Source: UBA7672 sp041166025 (GTDB lineage Bacteria > Pseudomonadota > Alphaproteobacteria > Caulobacterales > Hyphomonadaceae). From it: a stretch of 64,000 nucleotides of DNA. This document shows positions 43,745-52,890 of the stretch, piece after piece; position 1 is the stretch's first letter, and every line of letters begins with the position of its first letter. Position numbers and translations under genes: made by a program. A model generated the notes under the pieces. It did not search any database. It had not been told where the DNA came from and saw only the letters and a program-made list of their open reading frames with translations. The stretch spans positions 1 through 64,000 of the forward strand of contig JBEAMJ010000040.1 of the NCBI GenBank assembly GCA_041166025.1, given 5' to 3'.

Positions 43745-44739
43745 AGCGCCGCCCGGCAGCCCGTCTGTTCCAGCAGGGGATTAATGTCCGCCTTCGCATC
43801 CGCCGGCAGGTCCGCATACATAAGGCGCAGCGTTTCGAGGCATTTCGCCTGATACTTGAAGGCGCCCTGCTCGTAAGTCATGCCCAGCGCGGTGAAGCCG
43901 AACATCTCCCGGCCCTCGGCCACGGCCTTCGCGTTGGCCAGCAGGAAGGGAAGATACACCTCTCCGGCCAGCGCCAGCATCGCCTCGACAATGCCGGCGC
44001 GCGCCTCGCCTGGCTTGCGCCACTCGCCCTCTGCGCCGGAGAGATCGTCCATCTGAGCAAGCCAGCGGAAGGTCAGCGGCGCAATCTTCCGCATCAGCCG
44101 CTCCGGTGTCGGGTCGGAGGCCAGCTGCGAGAACTGTCCCATCCACCCGAACTCGGCCAGCGACGGTCGCGTCCCGAACCAGAACTGCGACTGGGCACAC
44201 TGTGCTTCAAGGATCGCGCACAGCCGCCGCATCGTCTCCTCGATCAGCGGCGCGTTCTGCGGCGTGCAGCCGACCAGCGCCATCCTCCCCATCTGGCGCG
44301 ACCGGAAATAGTCCGCGAACGTCTGGATCTGCTCCATGCCGCCGCCCCGATGCCGGTCGTAGGACAGCCAGCGCGACACAGCTTCCTGATCCTCGGCATA
44401 GAACCAGCGATAGTGGAACATCAGCTTTGTACCCCACTCATCCGCCATGTCCTCGATCAGACAGGCGAGAAAGCGATCCGCCGGATCGGGCGGCACGATC
44501 CCGCGTTCGCCATGGCGCTGTTCCAGCTCCAGGATCATCGGCGTCGAGTCATTGCGCCATTCCCCGCCAGGATACTGGATCACCGGAATCACCGGCGCCT
44601 TCACGTTCCGCAAGGCGGCTTCAGTGTCCGGTCCGATCGGCTGCCAGACATGGGGCAGGCGGCGATAGCGCATGATGGCCCGCATCTTCATGGAGTAGGG
44701 CGAGCCCAACCCGCCGATCACCCTGTAATGCTCAGCCAT
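43738..44739 (-). CDS. Glutathione S-transferase-like protein with long C-terminal domain
   Basis: A 333-residue protein with an N-terminal thioredoxin-like GST domain (YRVIGGLGSPYSMKMRAIMRYRR, VPVIQY-like VIPVIQYPGGEW with the cis-proline, and NDSTPMILELEQRHG as the Ser/Thr contact with glutathione). A long all-helical C-terminal domain of about 230 residues follows, with RPSLAEFGWMGQFSQLASDPTP. It is longer than standard GSTs, whose total is about 200-230. The function is unknown. It reads toward the MAPEG gene and is divergent from the DUF3604 gene. Confidence 0.8.
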   Translation of the reverse strand: MAEHYRVIGGLGSPYSMKMRAIMRYRRLPHVWQPIGPDTEAALRNVKAPVIPVIQYPGGEWRNDSTPMILELEQRHGERGIVPPDPADRFLACLIEDMADEWGTKLMFHYRWFYAEDQEAVSRWLSYDRHRGGGMEQIQTFADYFRSRQMGRMALVGCTPQNAPLIEETMRRLCAILEAQCAQSQFWFGTRPSLAEFGWMGQFSQLASDPTPERLMRKIAPLTFRWLAQMDDLSGAEGEWRKPGEARAGIVEAMLALAGEVYLPFLLANAKAVAEGREMFGFTALGMTYEQGAFKYQAKCLETLRLMYADLPADAKADINPLLEQTGCRAALQ

Positions 44740-44828
44740 TGTTGGTCCCCTTCAGGCTGGACGAAGACCCGACTCTGCTACAGACTGTACTGAACGGTAA
44801 CAAGAACACGACAGGGCGGGAGACAATC

Positions 44829-46706
44829 ATGGTACGGTTGGCGTTCAGCGTATGCGCTGTGGCTCTGCTATCGGCTTGCGGCGCCCCGCAGCAGGCCGGC
44901 GCCCCGGAACAGCCGCCAGTCGCAGGAGATCGGCCGGCGCCGAACCCTCTCAATAACGCCTACTTCGGCGACCTGCATCTCCACACGCGCAATTCCTTCG
45001 ACGCCTACATCTTCAACGTCCGCGCTTCCCCCGACGAGGCCTACGCCTACGCCAAAGGCGGAACGATCAAGCACGCCACCGGCCTCGACATGAAGATGAA
45101 GTCAGGCGCGCTCGACTTTCTCGCGATCACAGACCACGCAGAGTATCTTGGCGTGTTGCCTGCCATCGACACACCGGGTGATCCCTACGCCAGCGTACCC
45201 TATGCAAAGGACCTGTTCTCGACCGATCCGGTCCAGGTCAATACTGCCTTCCGCCGTTTTGGCGATGCGCTGCGCACGGGCAAGCGCATGGAAGAGTACG
45301 CCGACCTCCGCACGGTGAAGTCGGCCTGGCGCGACATCATCGAATCGGCGCGCAAGAACTACGAGCCGGGAAAGTTCACGACGCTGATCGGCTACGAGTT
45401 CACCTCGGCCCCCGAGGGCCGCAACCTGCACCGCAACGTTATCTTCGCAGGCGACACCGCCCCCGAACTTCCCTTCACCGCACTTGAATCCCAGAACCCG
45501 GAAGAACTCTGGAAATGGATGGACCAGCAGCGCGCCGCCGGCGTCGAGGCGTTGTCCATCACGCACAACGCCAACGGCTCGAACGGCACGATGTACGAGC
45601 GCACCAAGTGGGATGGCTCGCCGGTCGATCGCGCCTGGTCCGAACTCCGCGCGCGCAACGAGCCGCTGGCGGAGATCACGCAGGTGAAGGGCACGTCCGA
45701 AACGCACCCGCTGCTCTCGCCGAACGATGAATTCGCCGGGTTCGAGATCATGGAGTGGTATATCGGCTCCTCAACGCCCGTCACGAAATTCGACGGCGGC
45801 TATGTCCGCAAGGCGCTGAAAGATGGCCTTGAACTCGAGAAGCAGAGCGGCGCCAACCCCTACAAGTTCGGCCTCGTCGGCGCCTCCGACACCCACAACG
45901 CGGCCGGCTCCTACGAGGAAGACAGCTACCTTTCCAAGGTCGGCATCCAGGACGCCACGCCGCAGCGCCGCGGGTCAGCCCCGCCAGATGGCAAGACGTG
46001 GGACAACTACAAACCCGCCGACAATACGCTGCGTTTCTCCACCTGGGGCGCCTCCGGCCTCACCGGCGTCTGGGCGAAGGAAAACACCCGCGAGGAAATC
46101 TATGGCGCGCTCAAGCGCAAGGAAACGTTCGCAACCTCGGGCCCGCGCATCCGCGTCCGCTTCTTCGCCGGCTACGGCATCGGCGCCTCGCCACTGACCA
46201 GCGACGCCGGCGTGAAGAATGCCTACGACAGGGGCGTGCCGATGGGGGGTGACCTGGTCGGGCAGGCAACAGGCAAGCCTGACTTCCTCGTCATGGCCAT
46301 GCGCGATGCCCAATCCGCCCCGCTCCAACGTGTGCAGATCGTCAAGGGATGGCTCGATGCGTCGGGCAAGGCGCAGGAGAAAGTCTTCGACGTTGGGTGC
46401 TCCGACGGTGGCGCAATAAACCCCGCAACGCACCGTTGCGCTGACAATGGCGCTACAGTGGACGTCAAGTCTTGCGCCTGGAGCGAGGACAAGGGCGATG
46501 CAGAGATCAGCGCTGCCTGGTCGGACCCCGAATTCGATCCGAAGCTGAACGCGTTCTACTATGTCCGCGTACTCGAGAATCCGACCTGCCGCTGGTCAAC
46601 CTGGGACGCCAACCGCCTCGGCATCGAGCCCAACCCCGCGCTGCCCAAGACGATCCAGGAGCGCGCCTACACCTCGCCGATCTGGTTCGTTCCGACCAAG
46701 AGCTAG
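44829..46706 (+). CDS. DUF3604 lipoprotein (PHP-fold metal-dependent hydrolase-like)
   Basis: A 625-residue lipoprotein (leader ends LLSACGAP). DUF3604 proteins carry a PHP-like metal-binding site; the chain shows YFGDLHLHTRNSFD near the mature N-terminus, FLAITDHAEYLG, SITHNANGSNG and VGASDTHNAAGSYEED, so the usual His/Asp/Glu ligand clusters are all present. The C-terminal part contains four cysteines (VGCSDGG, HRCADNG, KSCAWSED, NPTCRWS) likely in disulfides. It heads a triplet with a peptidyl-prolyl isomerase and a HupE/UreJ protein, an arrangement that recurs in alphaproteobacteria. The substrate is unknown; an envelope hydrolase acting on phosphoesters is possible. Confidence 0.85.
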   Translation: MVRLAFSVCAVALLSACGAPQQAGAPEQPPVAGDRPAPNPLNNAYFGDLHLHTRNSFDAYIFNVRASPDEAYAYAKGGTIKHATGLDMKMKSGALDFLAITDHAEYLGVLPAIDTPGDPYASVPYAKDLFSTDPVQVNTAFRRFGDALRTGKRMEEYADLRTVKSAWRDIIESARKNYEPGKFTTLIGYEFTSAPEGRNLHRNVIFAGDTAPELPFTALESQNPEELWKWMDQQRAAGVEALSITHNANGSNGTMYERTKWDGSPVDRAWSELRARNEPLAEITQVKGTSETHPLLSPNDEFAGFEIMEWYIGSSTPVTKFDGGYVRKALKDGLELEKQSGANPYKFGLVGASDTHNAAGSYEEDSYLSKVGIQDATPQRRGSAPPDGKTWDNYKPADNTLRFSTWGASGLTGVWAKENTREEIYGALKRKETFATSGPRIRVRFFAGYGIGASPLTSDAGVKNAYDRGVPMGGDLVGQATGKPDFLVMAMRDAQSAPLQRVQIVKGWLDASGKAQEKVFDVGCSDGGAINPATHRCADNGATVDVKSCAWSEDKGDAEISAAWSDPEFDPKLNAFYYVRVLENPTCRWSTWDANRLGIEPNPALPKTIQERAYTSPIWFVPTKS

Positions 46707-46715
46707 GCGCGAATC

Positions 46716-47636
46716 GTGGCCAGCGTGACGGACTTCCTGAGGCGCGTCATCCGCGAGCCCTTGGCGCACTTCCTCGCCATCGGTCTTGTGCTCTTCCTCG
46801 CGAATGCCCTCATCAATGGCGATGATGCTGGTCCCGCCAGCGAGACGATCGCCATCTCCGAAGGCCGAGTGAACCAGATCGCCGAGAGTTTTCTGCTGCT
46901 TTCCGGTCGCCTGCCGACCCGTGAGGAGCTTTCATCCCTGGTTGATGACTTCGTGAGCGAGGAAGTCGGCTATCGCGAGGCCGTCGCTATGGGGCTGGAC
47001 GCGGACGACACCATCGTCCGTCGCCGCATGCGCCAGAAGCTCGAATTCCTGATTGAGGATGACGCCGCCGCGCAGACACCCACCGACGCCGACCTGCAGG
47101 CCTGGCTCGACGCCCACCCTGACGACTACCGCCTGCCGGAGCGCCGCGCGTTGCGCCAGGTCCTGGCCAGCACCGACAAGCGTGGCGCCGCCGCCTCAGC
47201 TGACGCGCAGGCCTGGCTCGCAAAGCTTGCGACTGGCGCCGATCCCTCCAGCCTAGGCGACGGCTCCATGCTCCCGGCCGCCCTGCCACTCACCACCCAG
47301 GAAGGCGTCGCCTCCCTGTTCGGTGCGGACTTTGCCGCCGCTGCCTTCACGCATGCGGGCGAAGGCTGGTTCGGCCCCGTCGCCTCGCCCTTTGGTCAAC
47401 ACCTGATCCGCGTCATCGACAGCGAACCCGGCCGCGCCGTGCTGCTCGCGGAGATCCGTGACAGCGTCCACGCCGACTGGACCGAGCATCGCCGCAACAT
47501 CGCGCGCGACGAATTCCATGCCCGCATGCGCCAGCGCTACAATATCCGGATCGATTGGCCAGCGCCCTGGCAGGATCTCTCCACCACCCCTGATCCCAAT
47601 CCCAAGACCAGACCCGTCCCGGAGGTCGGCGAGTGA
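46716..47636 (+). CDS. Membrane-anchored parvulin-type peptidyl-prolyl isomerase
   Basis: A 306-residue protein with one N-terminal anchor (EPLAHFLAIGLVLFLANALI, about residues 14-33). A helical SurA/PpiC-like chaperone segment follows, then a parvulin-like region (RRALRQVLASTDKRG to SPFGQHLIRVIDSEPG). The parvulin core is divergent, so isomerase activity is uncertain and a chaperone role is more likely. The start is GTG, ten bases after the DUF3604 stop; the stop overlaps the HupE/UreJ start (GTGA). It probably helps fold or deliver the exported DUF3604 protein. Confidence 0.8.
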   Translation: MASVTDFLRRVIREPLAHFLAIGLVLFLANALINGDDAGPASETIAISEGRVNQIAESFLLLSGRLPTREELSSLVDDFVSEEVGYREAVAMGLDADDTIVRRRMRQKLEFLIEDDAAAQTPTDADLQAWLDAHPDDYRLPERRALRQVLASTDKRGAAASADAQAWLAKLATGADPSSLGDGSMLPAALPLTTQEGVASLFGADFAAAAFTHAGEGWFGPVASPFGQHLIRVIDSEPGRAVLLAEIRDSVHADWTEHRRNIARDEFHARMRQRYNIRIDWPAPWQDLSTTPDPNPKTRPVPEVGE

Positions 47637-48643
47637 TCCGCCTCCTCGCCCTGATCTTCGCCGTATTGATCAACGGGCCAGCCGCGCTCGCCCACGAAAT
47701 TCGCCCCGCCTACCTCCAGATCCGCGAGATCGAGCTGGGTGTGTACGACGTCCTCTGGAAGACGCCGGCGCGCGGGGAGATGCGTCTCGCCCTCAACGTC
47801 ATCCAGCCCGCCGAATGCGCCTCCGCCGGCGCGCCGCGCGCTGCCCTGGTGGACGGCGCAGTAATCGAGCGCTGGCGCGCCGCGTGCCCGGGCGGCCTCG
47901 TTGGCAAGACCATCGCGGTGGAGAACCTATCGCGCACGCTTACGGATGCCATTTTCCGCTTCGAGCCTCTCGATGGTGCGCCCAAGACCTTCCGCCTCAC
48001 GCCCGACCAGCCCAGCCTGACCATTCCCGATCGCCAGATCTGGACAGACATCGCGACCACCTATTTTGGCCTCGGTGTCGAGCACATCCTGCTTGGCTTC
48101 GACCATCTGCTGTTCGTGCTCGCGCTCCTGCTGCTGGTGCGTGACGCAAAGCGGCTTGTGGGTGCGATCACCGCGTTCACTATCGCGCATTCGCTCACGC
48201 TCGCAGGCACGACGTTCGGCTGGGTGAGGCTCGCCAGCGCGCCGCTCGAGGCCGTAATCGCGCTCTCCATAATGTTCATCGCCGTGGAAATAATGCGCGT
48301 GAGGGCGGGGCGCGACAGCCTCACGGCAAAGCTCCCATGGCTCGCCTCCTTTGCCTTCGGGCTGCTTCACGGCTTCGGATTCGCCGGGGCCCTTCGTGAG
48401 ATTGGCATGCCTGAAGATGCAGCGCCGTTGGCGCTCCTGTTCTTCAATCTCGGCGTCGAGGCAGGTCAGCTCGCCTTCATCTCCGCTGTCCTGGCCGCGA
48501 TGTTTGCCTGGCGCCGCTTCGTTCCCGCCAGCCTCAATTCGCCACGAGTCACGATGCTACTTGCCCGCGGGCCGGTCTACCTGATCGGATCTGCCGCGGC
48601 CTTCTGGTTCATCGAACGCACAGCCGCCATCGCCGGACTCTAG
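47633..48643 (+). CDS. HupE/UreJ family membrane protein
   Basis: A 336-residue protein. A signal peptide (ending PAALAHEIRP) leads an extracytoplasmic domain of about 130 residues, then seven or so helices with the HupE/UreJ motifs: GLGVEHILLGFDHLLFVLALLLL, FTIAHSLTLAG and LPWLASFAFGLLHGFGFAGALREIG. The conserved His, Asp and Glu residues are those proposed to bind nickel or another metal ion in HupE/UreJ. The GTG start overlaps the isomerase stop. With the metal-dependent DUF3604 protein at the head of the same operon, a metal supply role is the natural guess. Confidence 0.85.
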   Translation: MIRLLALIFAVLINGPAALAHEIRPAYLQIREIELGVYDVLWKTPARGEMRLALNVIQPAECASAGAPRAALVDGAVIERWRAACPGGLVGKTIAVENLSRTLTDAIFRFEPLDGAPKTFRLTPDQPSLTIPDRQIWTDIATTYFGLGVEHILLGFDHLLFVLALLLLVRDAKRLVGAITAFTIAHSLTLAGTTFGWVRLASAPLEAVIALSIMFIAVEIMRVRAGRDSLTAKLPWLASFAFGLLHGFGFAGALREIGMPEDAAPLALLFFNLGVEAGQLAFISAVLAAMFAWRRFVPASLNSPRVTMLLARGPVYLIGSAAAFWFIERTAAIAGL

Positions 48644-48708
48644 CGGCCTTGCGGTTGCCGCCGCGTACAGGGTCGCTATTGTGCCCGCGCTCTTGAAAGG
48701 ACGCCCAA

Positions 48709-49917
48709 ATGACCCGACTCCGCCGCGCCGCAATCGTGAGCCCCATCCGCACGGCAGTCGGCAAGTTCCAGGGCGCGCTTGCCCCCCTTCAAGCCGGCGA
48801 TCTTGGCGCAGTGATCCTCAAGGCGCTGGTCGAGCGTACAAAATTGGATCCTGAACGCATTGACGATGTCATCTTCGCACAAGGCTATGCCTCGGGTGAA
48901 GCGCCCGCTATCGGCCGCTGGGCCGCGCTCGCCGCCGGCTACCCCATCAGCGTGCCCGGCTACCAGCTGGATCGCCGCTGCGGCTCCGGTCTCCAGGCTG
49001 TGGTCGAGGCCGCCATGTTTGTTCAGACGGGTGCGGCCGATGTGGTCGTGGCCGGCGGCGCCGAGAGCATGACCAACGTCGAATACTATTCGACTGACAT
49101 GCGCTCCGGCGCTCGCGCCGGCTCCGTCACAATGCATGATCGCCTGCAGCGCGGGCGCGTAATGTCCCAGCCGATCGCGCGCTTCGGCGTTATCACTGGC
49201 ATGATCGAGACCGCCGAAAATCTCGCGCGCGACTACCAGATCCCGCGTGAAGCCTGCGACGAATACGCCGCCCGCAGCCACCAGCGCGCCGCGGCCGCCT
49301 GGAAGGATGGAAAGTTCGACGACGAACTTGTCCCCGTCGCCGTACCGCAGAAGAAGGGCGACCCCATTGTCTTCAGGACGGACGAAGGCGTCCGCGCCGA
49401 CGCGACCGCGGCTTCGCTCTCCCAACTAAAGCCGCTCGAAAAGGGCGGCGTAGTCACTGCTGGTAACGCATCGCAACAGAACGATGCAGCCGCGGCCTGC
49501 CTCGTCGTTGCCGAAGACAAGCTTGAAGAATTCGGGCTTGAGCCGATCGGGTGGTTCACCGGATGGGCCGCGGCCGGTGTGGAGCCCTCACGCATGGGGA
49601 TCGGCCCTGTCCCGGCCGTGGAGCGCTTGTTTGCCCGCACCGGCCTTGGCTGGAAGGACATCGATCTCGTCGAGCTCAACGAAGCCTTCGCACCTCAGGT
49701 GCTCGCAGTGCTGAAGGGTTGGAACTGGAATGACGCTGACAAGCTGAACGTCAACGGCTCGGGCATTTCGCTTGGCCATCCCATCGGCGCCACGGGCGGC
49801 CGCATCCTCGCCAATCTCATGAACGAGCTGCAGCGGCGCAAGGCTCGCTATGGTCTCGAAACCATGTGCATCGGCGGCGGGCAGGGCATCGCCGCCGTCT
49901 TCGAGCGGGCGGCATAA
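48709..49917 (+). CDS. Thiolase family acetyl-CoA C-acyltransferase
   Basis: A 402-residue thiolase. The nucleophile Cys91 is in YQLDRRCGSGLQAV, the His motif is SGISLGHPIGATGGR near residue 350, and the second cysteine is in CIGGGQGIAAVF at the end. NEAFAPQVLAVLKGW is the family signature near residue 320. Such enzymes either cleave 3-ketoacyl-CoA in beta-oxidation or join two acetyl-CoA; no neighbour decides between them. The ATG follows GAAAGG. The gene stands alone between the HupE gene and the convergent esterase. Confidence 0.93.
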   Translation: MTRLRRAAIVSPIRTAVGKFQGALAPLQAGDLGAVILKALVERTKLDPERIDDVIFAQGYASGEAPAIGRWAALAAGYPISVPGYQLDRRCGSGLQAVVEAAMFVQTGAADVVVAGGAESMTNVEYYSTDMRSGARAGSVTMHDRLQRGRVMSQPIARFGVITGMIETAENLARDYQIPREACDEYAARSHQRAAAAWKDGKFDDELVPVAVPQKKGDPIVFRTDEGVRADATAASLSQLKPLEKGGVVTAGNASQQNDAAAACLVVAEDKLEEFGLEPIGWFTGWAAAGVEPSRMGIGPVPAVERLFARTGLGWKDIDLVELNEAFAPQVLAVLKGWNWNDADKLNVNGSGISLGHPIGATGGRILANLMNELQRRKARYGLETMCIGGGQGIAAVFERAA

Positions 49918-49949
49918 CCTTGAGAGGTTCTCATGACCTCGAAAGGTTC

Positions 49950-50939
49950 TCATTCTTTCCGTAGCCGGTCTCCATCCACCGGCGCCACGGGATAGCCAGC
50001 CGCCTTCTTGAATCCGTCAACGCGATCGCGCGCCTGCTTTACCGCCGGCGCTTCGGTCCAGTTGTTGGGTGGATTGAGTACCCTCCCAAAGAATTCCAGC
50101 GCATCGAGGAACCTTGGCGTGATCGATGGCCCGACATGCTCCGCGCCCTTCACCAGGCGGTATTCATGGCTGATGCCCTCGTCGAACAGGATGCGGTGCG
50201 CGAATTCTGTACCGTGATGCAGGAAGAACATGTCCTGGTCCCCCGCTTCCAGATAGATTCCCAGCCCGACCAACTTCTCCGGATGTGTGTTGGCGATCGT
50301 CGCCGGGTTGTTGGCTGCCCAATACGCCTCGTCCACGGGCTTGCCGTAGATCGACTCCATAAGCGCATCGTCACGCCAGAACCGGTCGCGCAGCTTTACA
50401 TCCTTGAATGCCAGCGCAGGCTCGATGCCAGGCTCCATGCTGGCCACGGCCTGAAACTTGTCCGGATGCTTGAATGCAATGCGCAGGCTTCCCATGCCGC
50501 CCATCGATATCCCTGTGATAAGCGTCCCTTCGCGGCCTTTCGGTACGTTGTATCCCTTGCGCATCCACGCCAGCAGGTCCTCGACGACAAACGTCTCCCA
50601 CTTCTGCGAGCCGTCACGGTAGTTCATATAGAAGGAACGGCCTGCCGAGGGCATCACCGAGACGGAAGGCGGCACAAGTCCGCGCTTGATCCCGTCTTCC
50701 AGCGTCTGCGCCATGGCTGTCATGTTGGCGCTCGATCCGCCCCCGCCATGCAGCTGGATGATCAGCGGATATGCCTCTGCCCGCTTCGCGTCGTATCCAG
50801 CGGGAAGGTAAATCGCCACATCGACGGGTCCTGGAACATTGGTGGTCTCGACCCTCAGGTTGACCAGCTTGCCTTCCAGCGCCTGCGCAGCAGGCGCGAT
50901 CAGCGCGGCAATTGCCAGCGCGAGAATCCGCAACATCAT
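49950..50939 (-). CDS. Exported alpha/beta hydrolase, esterase D/PHB-depolymerase-like
   Basis: A 329-residue exported hydrolase with a signal peptide ending AAQALEGKL. The family pattern is VDVAIYLPAGYDAKRAEAYP, PLIIQLHGGGGSS as the oxyanion loop, and LITGISMGGMGSLRIAFKHP, where Ser in GISMGG is the nucleophile near residue 147. The acid is near LEAGDQDMFFLHHG, the base His in GAEHVGPSI. This is the esterase D/tributyrin esterase-like group. The first of two ATGs is preceded by GGAGG with seven-base spacing. It starts 62 bases after the winged-helix regulator gene and so is probably in one transcript with it. Confidence 0.88.
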   Translation of the reverse strand: MMLRILALAIAALIAPAAQALEGKLVNLRVETTNVPGPVDVAIYLPAGYDAKRAEAYPLIIQLHGGGGSSANMTAMAQTLEDGIKRGLVPPSVSVMPSAGRSFYMNYRDGSQKWETFVVEDLLAWMRKGYNVPKGREGTLITGISMGGMGSLRIAFKHPDKFQAVASMEPGIEPALAFKDVKLRDRFWRDDALMESIYGKPVDEAYWAANNPATIANTHPEKLVGLGIYLEAGDQDMFFLHHGTEFAHRILFDEGISHEYRLVKGAEHVGPSITPRFLDALEFFGRVLNPPNNWTEAPAVKQARDRVDGFKKAAGYPVAPVDGDRLRKE

Positions 50940-51001
50940 ACCGCTTCCTCCGGTCCACGCCTTCGCGATCGCGCGCCGCCGCGGGCGAACGCCCCACAAG
51001 T

Positions 51002-52306
51002 CTACTTCGCAGGATACCTCGCCGCGTTTGCGCGATCGCCCGACCAGATTCGGGCCCCGTCGAGCGGATAGGAGGCGATCACCTGCGCCTCCAGGTTCAC
51101 ATGCTTCTGGCCCTTCACCTCGAACAGCGCCTCGAAGTCGCCCGTTCCCGGTGTCTTCCTTTCCACGCGGGCGAGCCGGTCCAGTTGCGTCACCGCTTCC
51201 GCAACGCCCATCACAGCCGTGTCGCGTGACCCGGAAAGAATGGCGATCCGGTTCCCCGTTGGTCCCGCAAACGATGAGAAGAAACCATAGTCGCGATACA
51301 TCTGGTCGCCCGGCGCCGCGAGAAACGCCTCGCTGGTGTAGGTGCGGCCGGACTTGCGATCGACGATCTGGTCGTAACTCTCGCCCAGGGCAAATCGCGA
51401 CGACGAGAACACGGCATCCCGCAGCGGCCCAAGCCCGCTGAGGAGGCCGACATAGATGATGTCGTTAGTCTTCATCCGGTCCGGTGTCAGCTCCGAGGCC
51501 AGCGTAACCTGCACATCACGCCCCTCGCGCAGCAGCGGCGCGAGGTCCGCGAGCGCGAACGCCGCGGACGCAGGCAGATATTGCAGGGCCACATCGGAAT
51601 AGCGCTCGACCGAAGCCGGATCACCGCGCTGGGATGCAACAAGGTCTTCCTTGTTGTTGATCGCAAAGTCGCGGATGAGGCGCTTCAGCTGGACGCGATC
51701 CTCGTACTCTCCAAACATGTAGTAGTCGCCCACGACGATCAGCAGTGGTCGCTCGCTCCCGGCGATCTCGCTCCAGATGTTGCTATCTGCCAGCCGCCCC
51801 TCGCTGACGGCCGGCCGCGCCGCCAACATGCTCCATGCGAGAATGTTGCCGCCGATCGCGACGATCGCTACGCAGGCCGCGACCAATCCCCAGGCGATCT
51901 TGCGCCCGCCTGCCGCAACTACCCTTTCGGGCGGAGCTTCAGTCTCCAGTGTCGCTTCTCCGGCCACGTAGACGAACCGATAGTCCCCCTTCGGAATGTC
52001 GAGCCGCAGCCCGGTCGGCATCCCGTTGCGCAGGTAGTACTCATCCAGCCGTTTGCGCAGCCTGTGGATATAGACGCGCGCAACGGGATCATCGCGGACA
52101 GCATCGGCGTCGGTCTTGCCGAACACCGTAAGCGCGATCTCAGCCTCCTTTGGCGGCCGGCCATCGGCCGAGCGCTGCGCCAGGAAATCGAAAAGTTCAA
52201 GCAGCCGCCCCGCCTGACCCAGCACGCCGGACTCACGAACGCGTGCGATCTCCGCGAGAGCCGCAAGATCGAGTCGAGTTGTCGGGTCTGTCGTCGCAAC
52301 GCTCAT
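51002..52306 (-). CDS. Membrane-anchored winged-helix regulator
   Basis: A 434-residue protein. Residues about 15-110 form a winged-helix DNA-binding domain (LLELFDFLAQRSADG, KEAEIALTVFGK, DPVARVYIHRLRKRLDEYY, DIPKGDYRFVYV), close to the OmpR-type or CadC-like domain but with a distinct ending. A single membrane helix lies near residues 133-157 (AWGLVAACVAIVAIGGNILAWSML), and an extracytoplasmic domain of about 270 residues follows. The layout is that of a one-protein sensor-regulator of the CadC/ToxR kind. I start at MSVATTDPTTR; an upstream frame exists. The signal is unknown; the exported esterase downstream is a possible target. Confidence 0.85.
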   Translation of the reverse strand: MSVATTDPTTRLDLAALAEIARVRESGVLGQAGRLLELFDFLAQRSADGRPPKEAEIALTVFGKTDADAVRDDPVARVYIHRLRKRLDEYYLRNGMPTGLRLDIPKGDYRFVYVAGEATLETEAPPERVVAAGGRKIAWGLVAACVAIVAIGGNILAWSMLAARPAVSEGRLADSNIWSEIAGSERPLLIVVGDYYMFGEYEDRVQLKRLIRDFAINNKEDLVASQRGDPASVERYSDVALQYLPASAAFALADLAPLLREGRDVQVTLASELTPDRMKTNDIIYVGLLSGLGPLRDAVFSSSRFALGESYDQIVDRKSGRTYTSEAFLAAPGDQMYRDYGFFSSFAGPTGNRIAILSGSRDTAVMGVAEAVTQLDRLARVERKTPGTGDFEALFEVKGQKHVNLEAQVIASYPLDGARIWSGDRANAARYPAK

Positions 52307-52890
52307 CTGATCGTCCGGACCTGCGGTGCCTATTCTACCGCCCCGGACCGGGCCGAGTCTCTCCCATGAGACTTCACGATATCGGTATGGCTGCCTTTTG
52401 CCGAGGATGCAGCACGCTTCCCACATCCGGCTTCACCTCGTCAACCGGAGGCTGCTCAGCCGGCGACTGCCTCGCGCGTCTCCAGCTACAGCTTCATTTC
52501 GGCGCAGACCTCATCTAACCTTTGCGGCAGGATGTCGAACCCTAGGGTCGCATCGACGAGCCGCCCTTGCTCGCTATCTCGGCTCCAGCGCAGCGGCGGG
52601 CAGGCTGAACGGGGCCAGATGACAACTCGGTCGACTCGAGCAAGTGCGCCTGCCAAGCGATCTCCCGACCGTCGGTTCCCGCCGCGAGCGTCTCAAGCCT
52701 GAAGGCCGCGTCAGGTGCGGTCCGAGCGGCGTAGGCCATCTCAGCCCCCTGACAGCCGGCTCGCCGACACTTGGCCCTGTAACGCTTCCGCATCTTCAAC
52801 AACAGCCACAGCGAGGGGAGGAACTCGTTACCCTGGATTGCGCACGTTCGCAGCCGCGCTAAGTCTGTCCCGAACCGACAAGGAGTCTCC
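52307..52890. other. 584-base intergenic region without a recognisable gene
   Basis: This stretch lies between the divergent starts of the winged-helix regulator and the beta-lactamase-fold gene. I see no convincing protein gene: the open frames on both strands are short, start poorly or run antisense into the flanking genes. No RNA gene or repeat is visible. AAGGAG at 52880-52885 is the ribosome binding site of the rightward gene. Its size suggests it carries the promoters and operators of both flanking genes. Confidence 0.6.

Noticed and set aside
49918..49949. Short direct repeats (AGGTTCTCAT twice) between thiolase and esterase
   Set aside because: Two short copies only, in a 32-base gap between convergent genes; too little to call an element.
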